Shown here: in pieces, positions 50,804-59,441 of the stretch
Layout: each line of letters begins with the position of its first letter
How positions within the stretch are numbered: position 1 is the first letter of the stretch
Source: Streptomyces tibetensis
GTDB taxonomy: Bacteria > Actinomycetota > Actinomycetes > Streptomycetales > Streptomycetaceae
DNA length: 64,000 nt
NCBI RefSeq assembly: GCF_007655005.1
Contig: NZ_SZVW01000009.1
Location: 248,001-312,000 of the forward strand
Direction of reading: 5' to 3'
Made by a program: the position numbers and the translations under genes
The notes under the pieces: generated by a model
The model's database searches: none
What the model was told of the DNA's origin: nothing
Seen by the model: only the letters and a program-made list of their open reading frames with translations

Positions 50804-51775
50804 TCAGCGGACGCCGAACCCGTACACCGTCTCCGAGCGGAACACCTCGCCCGGCCGCAGCACGGTCGCCGGGAAGTCCGGCCGGTTCGGCGAGTCGGGG
50901 AAGCGCTGGGTCTCCAGCGCGATGCCGTCACCGGGCGCGAAGGGCTCGCCCAGGTGGTCGGCCGTGTACAGCTGGAGGCCGGGCTCGGTGGTCGCCACCG
51001 TCAGCACCCGCCCGGACGCCGGGTCATGCAGCTCGGCGACCTCCACCGGGCCGTCCGTCACGCCCTTGTCGAGCACGAAGTTGTGGTCGTAGCCGGAGCC
51101 GGTCTTGCGCGCCTCGCGGAAGTCGAACCGCGTACCGGTCACCTCCTCGGGGCCGCCGGCGGGGATCAGGTCCGCGTCGACCGGCGTGTACCGGGAAGCG
51201 GCCAGCCGCAGCTCGTGACCGCCCGCGTCACCGGAACCGGCCAGGTTGAAGTAGCTGTGGTTCGTCAGGTTCACCACGGTCGGCGCGTCCGTCACCGCCT
51301 CGTACGCGATCCGCAGCGCGCCGCTCCCGTCGAGCGTGTACGTCGCCGAGACCTCCAGCCGCCCCGGGAACCCCTCCTCGCCGTGCGGGCTGATCCGGGT
51401 CAGCCGTACTCCGTGCTCGACCGGCTCCGCCTCCCACACCCGCTTGTCGAAGCCGCGCGCGCCACCGTGCAACGAGTTCGGCCCGTTGTTCGGTTCCAGC
51501 GCGTACGTACGGCCGTCCAGGGTGAAGCGGCCGCCGGCGATCCGGTTGGCGTACCTGCCGACCAGGGCGCCGAGGTACGGCTCCGGATGGGCGAGATACC
51601 CGGCGAGATCCGGGAAGCCCAGCACCACGTCCCCGGCCCGGCCCTCCCGGTCCGGCACCTCCACGGACTGCACGATCCCGCCGTACGACAGGACCCGCAC
51701 CCGTACGCCCGACCGCTCCAGGGTCCAGCGGTGCACCGGGGTCCCGTCGGAAAGTGTTCCGAAGAGTTCGTTCAT
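50804..51775 (-). CDS. galM: Cytosolic aldose 1-epimerase (mutarotase)
   Basis: A 323-residue GalM-family enzyme with GRYANRIAGG, LHGGARGFDKRVWEAE, NLTNHSYFNLAG (catalytic His) and LETQRFPDSPN. It interconverts alpha and beta anomers of glucose, galactose or related sugars. It has no signal peptide, unlike the paralog at 28017-29165, so the organism has one internal and one exported mutarotase in this window. ATG start; it may work with the convergent GH3 glucosidase. Confidence 0.92.
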   Translation of the reverse strand: MNELFGTLSDGTPVHRWTLERSGVRVRVLSYGGIVQSVEVPDREGRAGDVVLGFPDLAGYLAHPEPYLGALVGRYANRIAGGRFTLDGRTYALEPNNGPNSLHGGARGFDKRVWEAEPVEHGVRLTRISPHGEEGFPGRLEVSATYTLDGSGALRIAYEAVTDAPTVVNLTNHSYFNLAGSGDAGGHELRLAASRYTPVDADLIPAGGPEEVTGTRFDFREARKTGSGYDHNFVLDKGVTDGPVEVAELHDPASGRVLTVATTEPGLQLYTADHLGEPFAPGDGIALETQRFPDSPNRPDFPATVLRPGEVFRSETVYGFGVR

Positions 51776-51802
51776 GTGCGGAACTCTAAGTCAGAGTCCG
51801 GG

Positions 51803-52690
51803 TCAGGGCTTCTTCGCGGTCACGGTGCGGTACGCGATCTCCGCCAACCGGGCCTGTCCGTTCACACTGGGGTGGAAGTAGTCCCAGCGGCTCAACTGGG
51901 CCGTGCCGAAGCGGTAGTCGTACACCGCGCCCCCGTCGTACCGGCACCGCTTGTCCTCGGCGCAGACCTCCTTCAGGACCTTGTTGTAGTCCTCCACACG
52001 CTTTTGCACCGTGTCCCGCCGCAGCGTCGCCGCCGGGTCCAGGGCGTCCGCGTCGCCCAGCATCGACGGGCAGATGCCCAGCTTCCACACCTGCCTGCCC
52101 ATCGGGCTGGTACGGCCCTCGGACCACAGCCGCTTCAGGTTCGGCACGCTCGCCACGAACACCTGCGCCTTCGGCAGGGCCTTGCGCAGGGAGCGCAGGG
52201 AGTCCTCGAAGTCGGCACGGAAGGCGGAGACCGGAGTCATCGCCGAGGGCGTGGACCGGCAGGCGTCGTTGGCCCCCACCATCACCGTCACCAGCTGCGG
52301 TTCGCGCCGCACCGCCTGCGCCATCTGCCCGGGCAGATCGGCAATCCGCGCCCCGGTCACGGCGTAGTTCCAGCTCCGCCGGGCGGCCCCGGACCTGCCC
52401 AGCAGCCGCACCGCGAGCGAGTCGACCTCGGGGCTGGCGCCGGTCGCCCAGGACGCCTCCGGACAGTCCGACAGCACGTCACACGCGTCGAACCCGCGCG
52501 TGATGGAGTCCCCGACGGCGGCCACGGAACCCGGGCTGCGGTCCCACAGGGGCGTGGGCTTCGGCGACGGCTTCGCGGATTCGGACGGAGCCGCGGAATC
52601 ACCCCCCACGGCATCACACCCGGCGACACCCAGCACGGCCGCCGCGACCACGGCCAGAACGCCCCGTGTGCGACGGCTTCGCTTCCGCAT
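51803..52690 (-). CDS. SGNH/GDSL-hydrolase lipoprotein
   Basis: A 295-residue lipoprotein: basic N-terminus, hydrophobic core and lipobox GVAGC (Cys25), then a Ser/Pro/Lys-rich linker and an SGNH domain with GDSITRG (Ser62), VGANDAC (block III) and DYFHPSVNG (catalytic His). It is a membrane-anchored esterase or lipase-like enzyme acting outside. The start ATG is selected because upstream codons lack a signal. It ends 27 bp before the galM start. Confidence 0.88.
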   Translation of the reverse strand: MRKRSRRTRGVLAVVAAAVLGVAGCDAVGGDSAAPSESAKPSPKPTPLWDRSPGSVAAVGDSITRGFDACDVLSDCPEASWATGASPEVDSLAVRLLGRSGAARRSWNYAVTGARIADLPGQMAQAVRREPQLVTVMVGANDACRSTPSAMTPVSAFRADFEDSLRSLRKALPKAQVFVASVPNLKRLWSEGRTSPMGRQVWKLGICPSMLGDADALDPAATLRRDTVQKRVEDYNKVLKEVCAEDKRCRYDGGAVYDYRFGTAQLSRWDYFHPSVNGQARLAEIAYRTVTAKKP

Positions 52691-52949
52691 CCCTGGTCCA
52701 TCCCCTCGCCACGCCGTGCCTGTCTCCCCAACCCATAACAACGCACGAGGGTTCCCGACCGATCAGATGCAACGGCTCACACCCGTACAAGCGTCCCCAT
52801 GGGTGAATGGCAGGCGTTTCCCGGCACCTGGACCGACCGTACGTCACACTCCTTGCCCCCTCGCACGGTAGCCTCGCCATCAACGTGACCCGCCCGGTCA
52901 CAGCCGTTCCGCCCGCTTGCACCATGTCCCGCTCTGCCCGGAGGTTCCG

Positions 52950-53444
52950 GTGACGACACGTGGAGTTCTGTACGTGCACTCCGCGCCGCGCGCGCTGTGC
53001 CCGCACGTCGAGTGGGCCGTCGCCGGGGTGCTCGGCACACGCGTCAGCCTGGACTGGATCCGTCAGCCGGCCGCCCCCGGCACCTGGCGCTCGGAGTTCT
53101 CCTGGCAGGCCCAGGCGGGCACGGCGTCCAAGCTGGCCTCGGCGCTGCGCGGCTGGCACCTCCTGCGCTTCGAGGTCACCGCGGAGCCCTGCCCCACCGC
53201 CGAGGGCGAGCGCTACAGCTGCACCCCCGACCTGGGCATCTACCACGCCGTCACCGGCATCCACGGCGACATCCTCATCCCCGAGGACCGCCTGCGTGCG
53301 GCGCTGCACCGCAGCCGACGCGGCGAGACCGACCTGGAAGCCGAGATCGGCAAACTCCTGGGCAAGCCCTGGGACGACGAACTGGAACCCTTCAGATACG
53401 CAGGCGAAGGCGCCCCGGTCCGCTGGCTCCACCAGGTGGTGTGA
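52950..53444 (+). CDS. DUF3145 domain protein
   Basis: A 164-residue actinobacterial protein: TTRGVLYVHSAPRALCPHVE at the start and CTPDLGIYHAVTGIHGDILI in the middle are hallmarks of DUF3145. GTG start with GGAGG. The family gene sits next to the fab cluster in Streptomyces, as here, but its role is unknown. Its last 15 bases (CACCAGGTGGTGTGA) are the first copy of a tandem repeat that continues downstream. Confidence 0.9.
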   Translation: MTTRGVLYVHSAPRALCPHVEWAVAGVLGTRVSLDWIRQPAAPGTWRSEFSWQAQAGTASKLASALRGWHLLRFEVTAEPCPTAEGERYSCTPDLGIYHAVTGIHGDILIPEDRLRAALHRSRRGETDLEAEIGKLLGKPWDDELEPFRYAGEGAPVRWLHQVV

Positions 53445-53617
53445 ACCGCCCCCAGGGATACGCCCTGAAGGGGGGCGCGCACCAGGTGGTGTGACTCGCC
53501 TCCAGGGATACGCCCTGAAGGGAGGCGCGCACCAGGTGGTGTGAACCGCCCCCAGCGACACGCCCTGAAGGGGAGCCGCACCAGGTGGTGTGAACCGCCC
53601 CCGGGGACACGCCCTGA
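53430..53617 (+). repeat. About 50-bp tandem repeat derived from the DUF3145 3' end, four copies
   Basis: CACCAGGTGGTGTGA begins at 53430 (inside the gene), 53480, 53530 and 53579, each followed by CCGCCCCCAGGGATACGCCC-like sequence. The period is 50, 50 and 49 bp. Since 50 is 2 modulo 3, the successive TGA codons close all three forward frames. Confidence 0.85.
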
Positions 53618-53665
53618 AGGGGCGCGGGGAACTGCGCGACAAGCCCCCACCCGCCCGCACCCGGC
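53618..53665 (+). repeat. Dispersed intergenic repeat, type A
   Basis: GGGGCGCGGGGAACTGCGCG followed by a CCCCCACCCGCCC stretch. A close copy lies at 62357-62410. Confidence 0.7.
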
Positions 53666-53687
53666 AGGCAACGCGACACAAAACGGC

Positions 53688-53724
53688 GATCGGCCCGAAC
53701 CCCCACTGGGAGTTCGGGCCGATC
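53688..53724. terminator. Terminator stem of the fab operon
   Basis: Perfect 13-bp stem GATCGGCCCGAAC (53688-53700) / complement (53712-53724), 36 bp after the fabF stop. Confidence 0.85.
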
Positions 53725-53759
53725 AACCCTGCGACCGCTGAGCGTCGCGGTGCACAGGA

Positions 53760-55031
53760 TCAGATGGTCCGGAAAGCCAACACCACGTTGTGCCCACCGA
53801 ACCCGAACGAGTCGTTCAGCGCGGCGATACGGCCCTCGACGGGCAGCTTCCGAGCCTCCCCCCGCACGACGTCGGCGTTCGCCTCGGCCTCGGGGTCCAG
53901 GTTCTCCACGTTGATCGTCGGCGGCGCCACCCGGTGGTACAGCGCGAGCACGGTCGCAACCGTCTCCACACCACCCGCACCACCCAGCAGATGCCCGGTC
54001 ATCGACTTCGTCGCGGACACCGCGAAGTGGTCGGCGTCGTCACCGAACACCTTCCGCAGCGCCTTCAACTCGGCGATGTCCCCGGCCGGCGTCGACGTCG
54101 CGTGCGCGTTGACGTGCACGATCTCCGCCGGGTCCAGGTCGTTGCGGTCCAGCAGGTTCTGCAGGGCGTGCGAGATGCCCCGCCCCTCCGGCTCCGGCTG
54201 CACGATGTCGTGCGCGTCGGCGGAGATGCCCTGCCCGACCGCCTCGGCGTACACCCGGGCCCCGCGCTTCGCGGCGTGCTCGGCGGACTCCAGGACCACG
54301 ACACCGGCGCCCTCACCGAGGACGAAGCCGTCGCGGGCGGTGTCGTAGGGACGCGACGCGCCCTGCGGGTCGTCGTTGTTCTTGGACATCGCCATCATGT
54401 TGCCGAACGCGGCGATGGGCAGCGGGTGGATCGCCGCCTCCGTGCCACCCGCGACGACGACGTCGGCGCGGCCGGTGCGGATCATCTCGATGGCGTAGCC
54501 GATGGCCTCGGCGCCCGAGGCACAGGCGGAGACCGGCGTGTGCACGCCCGCCCGGGCGCCCACGGCCAGACCCACGTTGGCCGACGGGCTGTTGGGCATC
54601 AGCATGGGCACGGTGTGCGGGGAGACGCGGCGGACGCCCTTCTCCTTCAGCACGTCGTACTGGTCGAGCAGCGTCGTCACGCCGCCGATACCGGAGGCGA
54701 TGACCGCGCCGAGCCGGTCGGGGTCGATGTTCGGGTCCTCGCCGGCCTTCGCTTCGAAACCGGCGTCGGCCCAGGCCTCCTTGGCCGCGACCAGCGCGAA
54801 CTGCGCCGAGCGGTCCAGTCGGCGGGCCTGCGGCCGAGGGATGACCTCGGTCGGCTCCACGGCGACCGGGGCCGCGATCTTGACGGCCTGGTCGGCCGCC
54901 CAGTCCTGCTCCAGGGGCTTCACGCCGGACTTACCGGCGATCAGGCCCTCCCAGGTAGAGGCTGCGTCGCCACCCAGCGGTGTGGTTGCGCCGATACCGG
55001 TGACGACCACGGTGCGATTGGTCGAGCTCAC
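53760..55031 (-). CDS. fabF: 3-oxoacyl-ACP synthase II (KAS II)
   Basis: A 423-residue condensing enzyme with catalytic Cys170 (VSACASG), His310 (VNAHATST), Lys342 and His347 (KSMTGHLLGG). It elongates acyl-ACP with malonyl-ACP in fatty-acid synthesis. GTG start. Last gene of the fabD-fabH-acpP-fabF cluster, 87 bp after acpP, ending in a terminator. Confidence 0.96.
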   Translation of the reverse strand: MSSTNRTVVVTGIGATTPLGGDAASTWEGLIAGKSGVKPLEQDWAADQAVKIAAPVAVEPTEVIPRPQARRLDRSAQFALVAAKEAWADAGFEAKAGEDPNIDPDRLGAVIASGIGGVTTLLDQYDVLKEKGVRRVSPHTVPMLMPNSPSANVGLAVGARAGVHTPVSACASGAEAIGYAIEMIRTGRADVVVAGGTEAAIHPLPIAAFGNMMAMSKNNDDPQGASRPYDTARDGFVLGEGAGVVVLESAEHAAKRGARVYAEAVGQGISADAHDIVQPEPEGRGISHALQNLLDRNDLDPAEIVHVNAHATSTPAGDIAELKALRKVFGDDADHFAVSATKSMTGHLLGGAGGVETVATVLALYHRVAPPTINVENLDPEAEANADVVRGEARKLPVEGRIAALNDSFGFGGHNVVLAFRTI

Positions 55032-55118
55032 GGGAATTCTTTCTCCAACGGATCCGAGGATTAAGCGGCGCCACCGCCGGGTGGCGGGGCAGTCAGCCCG
55101 CAGGGGCAGATCGGCTGA

Positions 55119-55367
55119 TCAGCCCTGGTGCTTGAGGATGTAGTCGGTCGCGTCACCGACGGTCTTGAGGTTCTTGACGTCCTCGTCGGGGATCTTGACG
55201 TCGAAGCGCTCTTCGGCGGCGACGACGACCTCGACCATGGACAGCGAGTCGACGTCCAGATCGTCGGTGAAGGACTTGTCCAGCTGGACGTCCTCAACCG
55301 GGATGCCGGCGATCTCGTTCACGATCTCGGCGAGACCGGCGACGATCTCTTCCTGAGTGGCGGCCAT
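55119..55367 (-). CDS. acpP: Acyl carrier protein for fatty-acid synthesis
   Basis: An 82-residue acidic four-helix protein with the phosphopantetheine attachment Ser41 in DVDSLSM. It carries growing acyl chains as thioesters. ATG with an AGGAGCG site. A 12-bp hairpin in the 81-bp gap after fabH may set its mRNA level apart from the enzymes. Confidence 0.97.
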   Translation of the reverse strand: MAATQEEIVAGLAEIVNEIAGIPVEDVQLDKSFTDDLDVDSLSMVEVVVAAEERFDVKIPDEDVKNLKTVGDATDYILKHQG

Positions 55368-55415
55368 GTTGGCGCTCCTTCGTAGATATCCAGAGGGTGT
55401 GGCAGGTGTTTCCTC

Positions 55416-55443
55416 CCGTGCCGGATCGCATGATCCGGCACGG
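55416..55443. terminator. Intercistronic hairpin between fabH and acpP
   Basis: Perfect 12-bp stem CCGTGCCGGATC (55416-55427) / complement (55432-55443) with a 4-nt loop. It lies inside an operon, so it may attenuate or protect transcript ends rather than fully terminate. Confidence 0.7.
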
Positions 55444-55448
55444 AGTGC

Positions 55449-56450
55449 CTAGGGGAGGGTAACGACAGTCGCGGCGTAGACGAGACCCGCCCCGAAGCCG
55501 ATGACGAGCGCGGTGTCGCCGCTCTTCGCCTCACCGGTCGCCAGGAGCCGCTCCATCGCGAGCGGAATCGAGGCGGCCGAGGTGTTGCCGGTGGTGCGTA
55601 CGTCACGTGCGACCGTGACGGACTCCGGCAGCTTGAGAGTCTTCACCATCGAGTCGATGATCCGCTCGTTGGCCTGGTGCGGAATGAAGACGTCCAGGTC
55701 CTCCGCGGAGATGCCGGCGGCGTCCAACGCCTCCTTGGCGACCTTCGCCATCTCGAACACGGCCCAGCGGAACACCGCCTGGCCCTCCTGCGTGATGGCG
55801 GGGAACTTGGCGACCTCGCCGGAACGGTAGTCCGTCCACGGCACGGTCTGCTTGATCGTCTCGGACTTGTCGCCCTCGGAGCCCCAGACGGTGGGGCCGA
55901 TGGCGGGCTCGTCGGCCGGGCCCACGACGACCGCGCCGGCGCCGTCGCCGAACAGGAAGGCCGTCGCCCGGTCCTCCAGGTCGGTCAGATCGCTCAGCCG
56001 CTCCACGCCGATCACCAGGACGTACTCGGCCGAGCCCTCGACGATCATGCCCTTGGCGAGGGTGAGGCCGTAGCCGAAGCCCGCGCAGCCGGCCGAGATG
56101 TCGAAGGCGGCGGCCTTGGCGGTGCCCAGCTTGTCGGCGATCTCGGTGGCGACGGCCGGGGTCTGCTTGAAGTGCGAGACGGTCGAGACGATCACGCCGC
56201 CGATCTGCTCGGCGGAGATCCCGGCGTCGGCGATCGCCTTGCCGGACGCCTCGATCGACATCGCGGCGACCGTCTCCTCGTCGTTCGCCCAGTGCCGCGT
56301 CTGGATGCCCGAGCGCGAGCGGATCCACTCGTCGGACGAGTCGATCGTCTCGAGGATCACCTCGTTCGGCACGACCCGGGTCGGGCGGTAGCCGCCGACG
56401 CCGAGGATGCGCGCGTACGGGGCGCCCTTGCTGGGCTTGATCTTCGCCAT
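55449..56450 (-). CDS. fabH: 3-oxoacyl-ACP synthase III
   Basis: A 333-residue initiation condensing enzyme with the catalytic triad Cys122 (SAGCAGFGY), His258 (IPHQANER) and Asn289 (TTGNTSAAS). It condenses a branched or acetyl-CoA starter with malonyl-ACP. ATG start with GGAG, 25 bp after fabD. Confidence 0.96.
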   Translation of the reverse strand: MAKIKPSKGAPYARILGVGGYRPTRVVPNEVILETIDSSDEWIRSRSGIQTRHWANDEETVAAMSIEASGKAIADAGISAEQIGGVIVSTVSHFKQTPAVATEIADKLGTAKAAAFDISAGCAGFGYGLTLAKGMIVEGSAEYVLVIGVERLSDLTDLEDRATAFLFGDGAGAVVVGPADEPAIGPTVWGSEGDKSETIKQTVPWTDYRSGEVAKFPAITQEGQAVFRWAVFEMAKVAKEALDAAGISAEDLDVFIPHQANERIIDSMVKTLKLPESVTVARDVRTTGNTSAASIPLAMERLLATGEAKSGDTALVIGFGAGLVYAATVVTLP

Positions 56451-56475
56451 GCGGTCGGCTCCTTGGGGGCGGCGG

Positions 56476-57405
56476 TCAGGCGTGCTCGGCGATGAGCTCG
56501 CGAGCCGCGTCGAGGTCGGCGGGGGACTTCAGGGCCAGCGTCTTCACCCCGGGCAGGGCCCGCTTGGCGAGGCCGGTGAGGGTGCCACCGGGGCACAGCT
56601 CGACCAGGGCCGTGACACCGAGCTCCTTGAAGGTCTCCATGCACAGGTCCCAGCGGACCGGGTTGGCGACCTGGCCGACCAGGCGGTCCAGCACCTCGCC
56701 GCCGGCGGCGACGGTCCGGCCGTCCTTGTTGGAGACGTAGGTGACCTTCGGGTCGCCGGGCGCCAGGGCCTCGGCGGCCTTGGCCAGCGTGTCGACCGCG
56801 GGGGCCATGTGGTGCGTGTGGAACGCGCCGGCCACCTTCAGCGCGACGACCTTGCGCACGCCCTCGGGCTTGTCCGCCTCCAGCGCGGCGAGCTGCTCCT
56901 TCGTGCCGGCCGCGACGATCTGGCCCGCGCCGTTGATGTTCGCCGGGGTCAGGCCCAGCTTCTCCAGGTGCACAACCGTCACGGCGGGGTCGCCGCCCAG
57001 CAGCGCCGCCATGCCGGTCTCCGTGACCGCGGCGGCCTCGGCCATGCCGAGCCCACGGGTGCGGACCAGGCGGAGCGCCTCCTCGTGGGGGAGCACTCCG
57101 GCGAGCGACGCGGCGGTGATCTCGCCGACGCTGTGACCGGCGATCGCGCCGACCTTCTGCGCCAGCTCGGCCGGGTCGTCGAACAGCAGGTTCGCGGACG
57201 CGAGTCCGGCCGCGACCAGCAGCGGCTGCGCCACCGCGGTGTCGCGGATCTCCTCCGCGTCGGCCTCGGTGCCGTAACGGATCAGGTCGAGCCCCGCGGC
57301 GTCGGACCAGGCCTCGAGGGCACCGCGAACACCGGGGAGGTCGAGCCATTCAGTCAGGAAGCCGGGCGTCTGAGCGCCCTGGCCGGGAGCGACGAGTACG
57401 AGCAC
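56476..57405 (-). CDS. fabD: Malonyl-CoA:ACP malonyltransferase
   Basis: A 309-residue acyltransferase: active-site Ser92 in GHSVGE, His196 in GAFHTHH, and NGAGQIV. It transfers malonyl groups from CoA to ACP for fatty-acid, and sometimes polyketide, synthesis. The start is set at the GTG giving LVLVAPGQGAQTPGF, the usual FabD N-terminus, with GAGAGA upstream; two GTGs 6 bases apart compete. Confidence 0.95.
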   Translation of the reverse strand: MLVLVAPGQGAQTPGFLTEWLDLPGVRGALEAWSDAAGLDLIRYGTEADAEEIRDTAVAQPLLVAAGLASANLLFDDPAELAQKVGAIAGHSVGEITAASLAGVLPHEEALRLVRTRGLGMAEAAAVTETGMAALLGGDPAVTVVHLEKLGLTPANINGAGQIVAAGTKEQLAALEADKPEGVRKVVALKVAGAFHTHHMAPAVDTLAKAAEALAPGDPKVTYVSNKDGRTVAAGGEVLDRLVGQVANPVRWDLCMETFKELGVTALVELCPGGTLTGLAKRALPGVKTLALKSPADLDAARELIAEHA

Positions 57406-57468
57406 TCTCACACTCTCTCTTGGTGACGGGCACAACCGCCCGTGGGGACAGGGACGAAGAACACGAAG

Positions 57469-57496
57469 GGGTTTTGTCGAGCTTCCACAAAACCCT
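57469..57496 (-). terminator. Hairpin at the end of fasR
   Basis: GGGTTTTGT (57469-57477) pairs with ACAAAACCC (57487-57495), and the right arm contains part of the fasR stop codon. A further small repeat ACGGGC/GCCCGT (57426-57443) lies nearer fabD and may mark its regulatory region. Confidence 0.55.
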
Positions 57497-58700
57497 AGGA
57501 CTGAGGATCTCCATCGACCAGACGCCCCAGGATCAGCGCGATCCGCAGGGTGAACGCAGAGCGTACATCGGAGGGTGACCAGCCGGTGACGTCAGTCACA
57601 CGTCGAAGCCGGTAGCGGACGGTGTTGGGATGGACGAACAGCATCCGGGCGGCTCCCTCGAGACTGCTCGCCTGTTCGAGATAGACGCTGAGGGTCTCCA
57701 GGAGCGCGGCCCCGGCCTCCTCCAGCGGTCTGTAGATCTCCTCCACCAGTTGCTCGCGGGCCGAGGGGTCACCGGCCATCGCCCGCTCCGGGAGCAGATC
57801 GTCCGCGAGGACCGGGCGCGGGGCGTCCTGCCAGGCGGAACACGCCTTCAGCCCGGCCGCGGCGGCCTGCGCGGACCGGGTCGCGGCCAGCAGGTCCGGC
57901 ACCACCGGGCCCGCCACGACCGGCCCGGCCGCGTACGGGCCGATGAGCGACTTGGCGACGGCCAGCGGATTGTCGCTGCCGCCGGCGATGACGACCAGCC
58001 GGTCGCCGAGCACCCCGGTGAGCACCTGGAGCTTGGCGTGCCGGGCGGCCCGGCGGATCGCCTCCACGGTCAGTTCGGAGTCACCGTCGGGCGCGGTGCC
58101 GAGCACCACGCACACGTGCTCGGGCGAGTTCCACCCGAGCGCGGCGGCCCGGGACACGGCACCCTCGTCGGCCTCGCCGCTGAGCACGGCGTTCACGACC
58201 AGGGACTCCAGCCGGGCGTCCCAGGCGCCGCGTGCCTCGGCGGCCTGGGCGTACACCTGGGCCGTGGCGAAGGCGATCTCGCGGGCGTAGACGAGCAGCG
58301 CCTCGCGCAGCACCCGCTCGTCGCCGGGGGCCGCGACCTCGTCGATCGCGCTCTCCATGACCTCGATGGTGGTGCGCACCATCTCCACGGTCTGGCGCAG
58401 GGTGATCGCCCGGGTCAGCTCGCGCGGCGCGGTGCCGAACACGTCGGTGGAGATGGCCTGCGGAGCGTCCGGATGCCGGAACCACTCGGTGAACGCGGCG
58501 ATACCCGCCTGCGCGACCAGACCGATCCAGGAACGGTTCTCCGGGGGCATGGCCCGGTACCACGGCAGTGTCTCGTCCATCCGCGCGATGGCCTGCGCGG
58601 CGAGCGATCCGGACGACTTCTCCAGCCGCTTCAGCGTCGCGGCATGCGGATGGACGTCGTGGGCTGCGGCTTCGTTCTTGCTGGTTTCGGGTTCGGGCAC
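57495..58700 (-). CDS. fasR: PucR/CdaR-type activator of fatty-acid synthesis genes
   Basis: A 401-residue regulator: N-terminal helical region, a GGDEF-like central part (residues about 165-290) and a C-terminal PucR helix-turn-helix (EGAARMLFVHPNTVRYRLRR, near residue 360). In S. coelicolor the gene at this position, fasR, activates fabD-fabH-acpP-fabF; sequence type and location agree. GTG start. It stands 90 bp before fabD in the same direction. Confidence 0.92.
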   Translation of the reverse strand: MPEPETSKNEAAAHDVHPHAATLKRLEKSSGSLAAQAIARMDETLPWYRAMPPENRSWIGLVAQAGIAAFTEWFRHPDAPQAISTDVFGTAPRELTRAITLRQTVEMVRTTIEVMESAIDEVAAPGDERVLREALLVYAREIAFATAQVYAQAAEARGAWDARLESLVVNAVLSGEADEGAVSRAAALGWNSPEHVCVVLGTAPDGDSELTVEAIRRAARHAKLQVLTGVLGDRLVVIAGGSDNPLAVAKSLIGPYAAGPVVAGPVVPDLLAATRSAQAAAAGLKACSAWQDAPRPVLADDLLPERAMAGDPSAREQLVEEIYRPLEEAGAALLETLSVYLEQASSLEGAARMLFVHPNTVRYRLRRVTDVTGWSPSDVRSAFTLRIALILGRLVDGDPQS

Positions 58701-58763
58701 GGGGACAAGACTGCCTTATCCGGACGGGAAGGTGGGCCGCCGGGGTCTACGGTGGACCACGTG

Positions 58764-59414
58764 ATGGACGTACGGCGCGCGGGCGAGCGCTACCCCGGAG
58801 GGGACGCGACCGCAGGGATCGAGACGTGGCACGCCTTCTCCTTCGGGCCCCACTACGACCCCGACAACCTCCGTTTCGGCGCGGTGCTCGCGTGCAACGA
58901 GGAGCGGCTGGCCCCCGGGGCGGGCTTCGACGAGCATCCGCACAGCCACACCGAGATCGTGACCTGGGTGGTGGAGGGCGAGCTGACCCACCGGGACTCC
59001 ACCGGGCACGAGTCGGTCGTCCGCCACGGGGACGTGCAGCGGCTCAGCTCGGCCGGCGGTGTGCGGCACGTGGAGCGCAACGACGGCCCGGAGCCCCTGA
59101 CCTTCATCCAGATGTGGCTGGCCCCCCTCAGCCCCGGCGGCGACCCGTCCTACGAGGTCGTCCGCGGCATCGCCGACTCGACGCCCTACGCCGTCCCCGA
59201 GGCCGGCGCGATGCTGCACGTGCGGCGCCTCGGGGCGGGGGAGCGGACGGCGGTGCCCGACGGGGCGTACGCGTACGTCCATGTCGTACGCGGTGCCGTA
59301 CGCCTGGACGGCACCGCACTGGCGGCGGGTGACGCGGCCCGGATCACGGACGTCAAGGGCCTGGAGGCCGAGGGCGTGACCGACGCGGAGCTGCTGATCT
59401 GGGAGATGAACTAG
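58764..59414 (+). CDS. Pirin-family bicupin protein
   Basis: A 216-residue cupin protein with metal ligands HPHSHTE (residues about 59-65) and a later Glu/His, plus the pirin N-terminus DVRRAGERYPGG. Pirins are iron proteins; some have quercetinase activity, others act in regulation. The mRNA may be leaderless: a TACGGT box ends 7 bp before the GTG just ahead of this ATG. Divergent from fasR. Confidence 0.88.
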   Translation: MDVRRAGERYPGGDATAGIETWHAFSFGPHYDPDNLRFGAVLACNEERLAPGAGFDEHPHSHTEIVTWVVEGELTHRDSTGHESVVRHGDVQRLSSAGGVRHVERNDGPEPLTFIQMWLAPLSPGGDPSYEVVRGIADSTPYAVPEAGAMLHVRRLGAGERTAVPDGAYAYVHVVRGAVRLDGTALAAGDAARITDVKGLEAEGVTDAELLIWEMN

Positions 59415-59441
59415 AAGGCAAGATCTTCATGAGCCTTCTAG
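59411..59441. terminator. Hairpin spanning two stop codons
   Basis: Perfect 9-bp stem CTAGAAGGC (59411-59419) / GCCTTCTAG (59433-59441). It contains the stop codons of both convergent genes. Confidence 0.7.
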
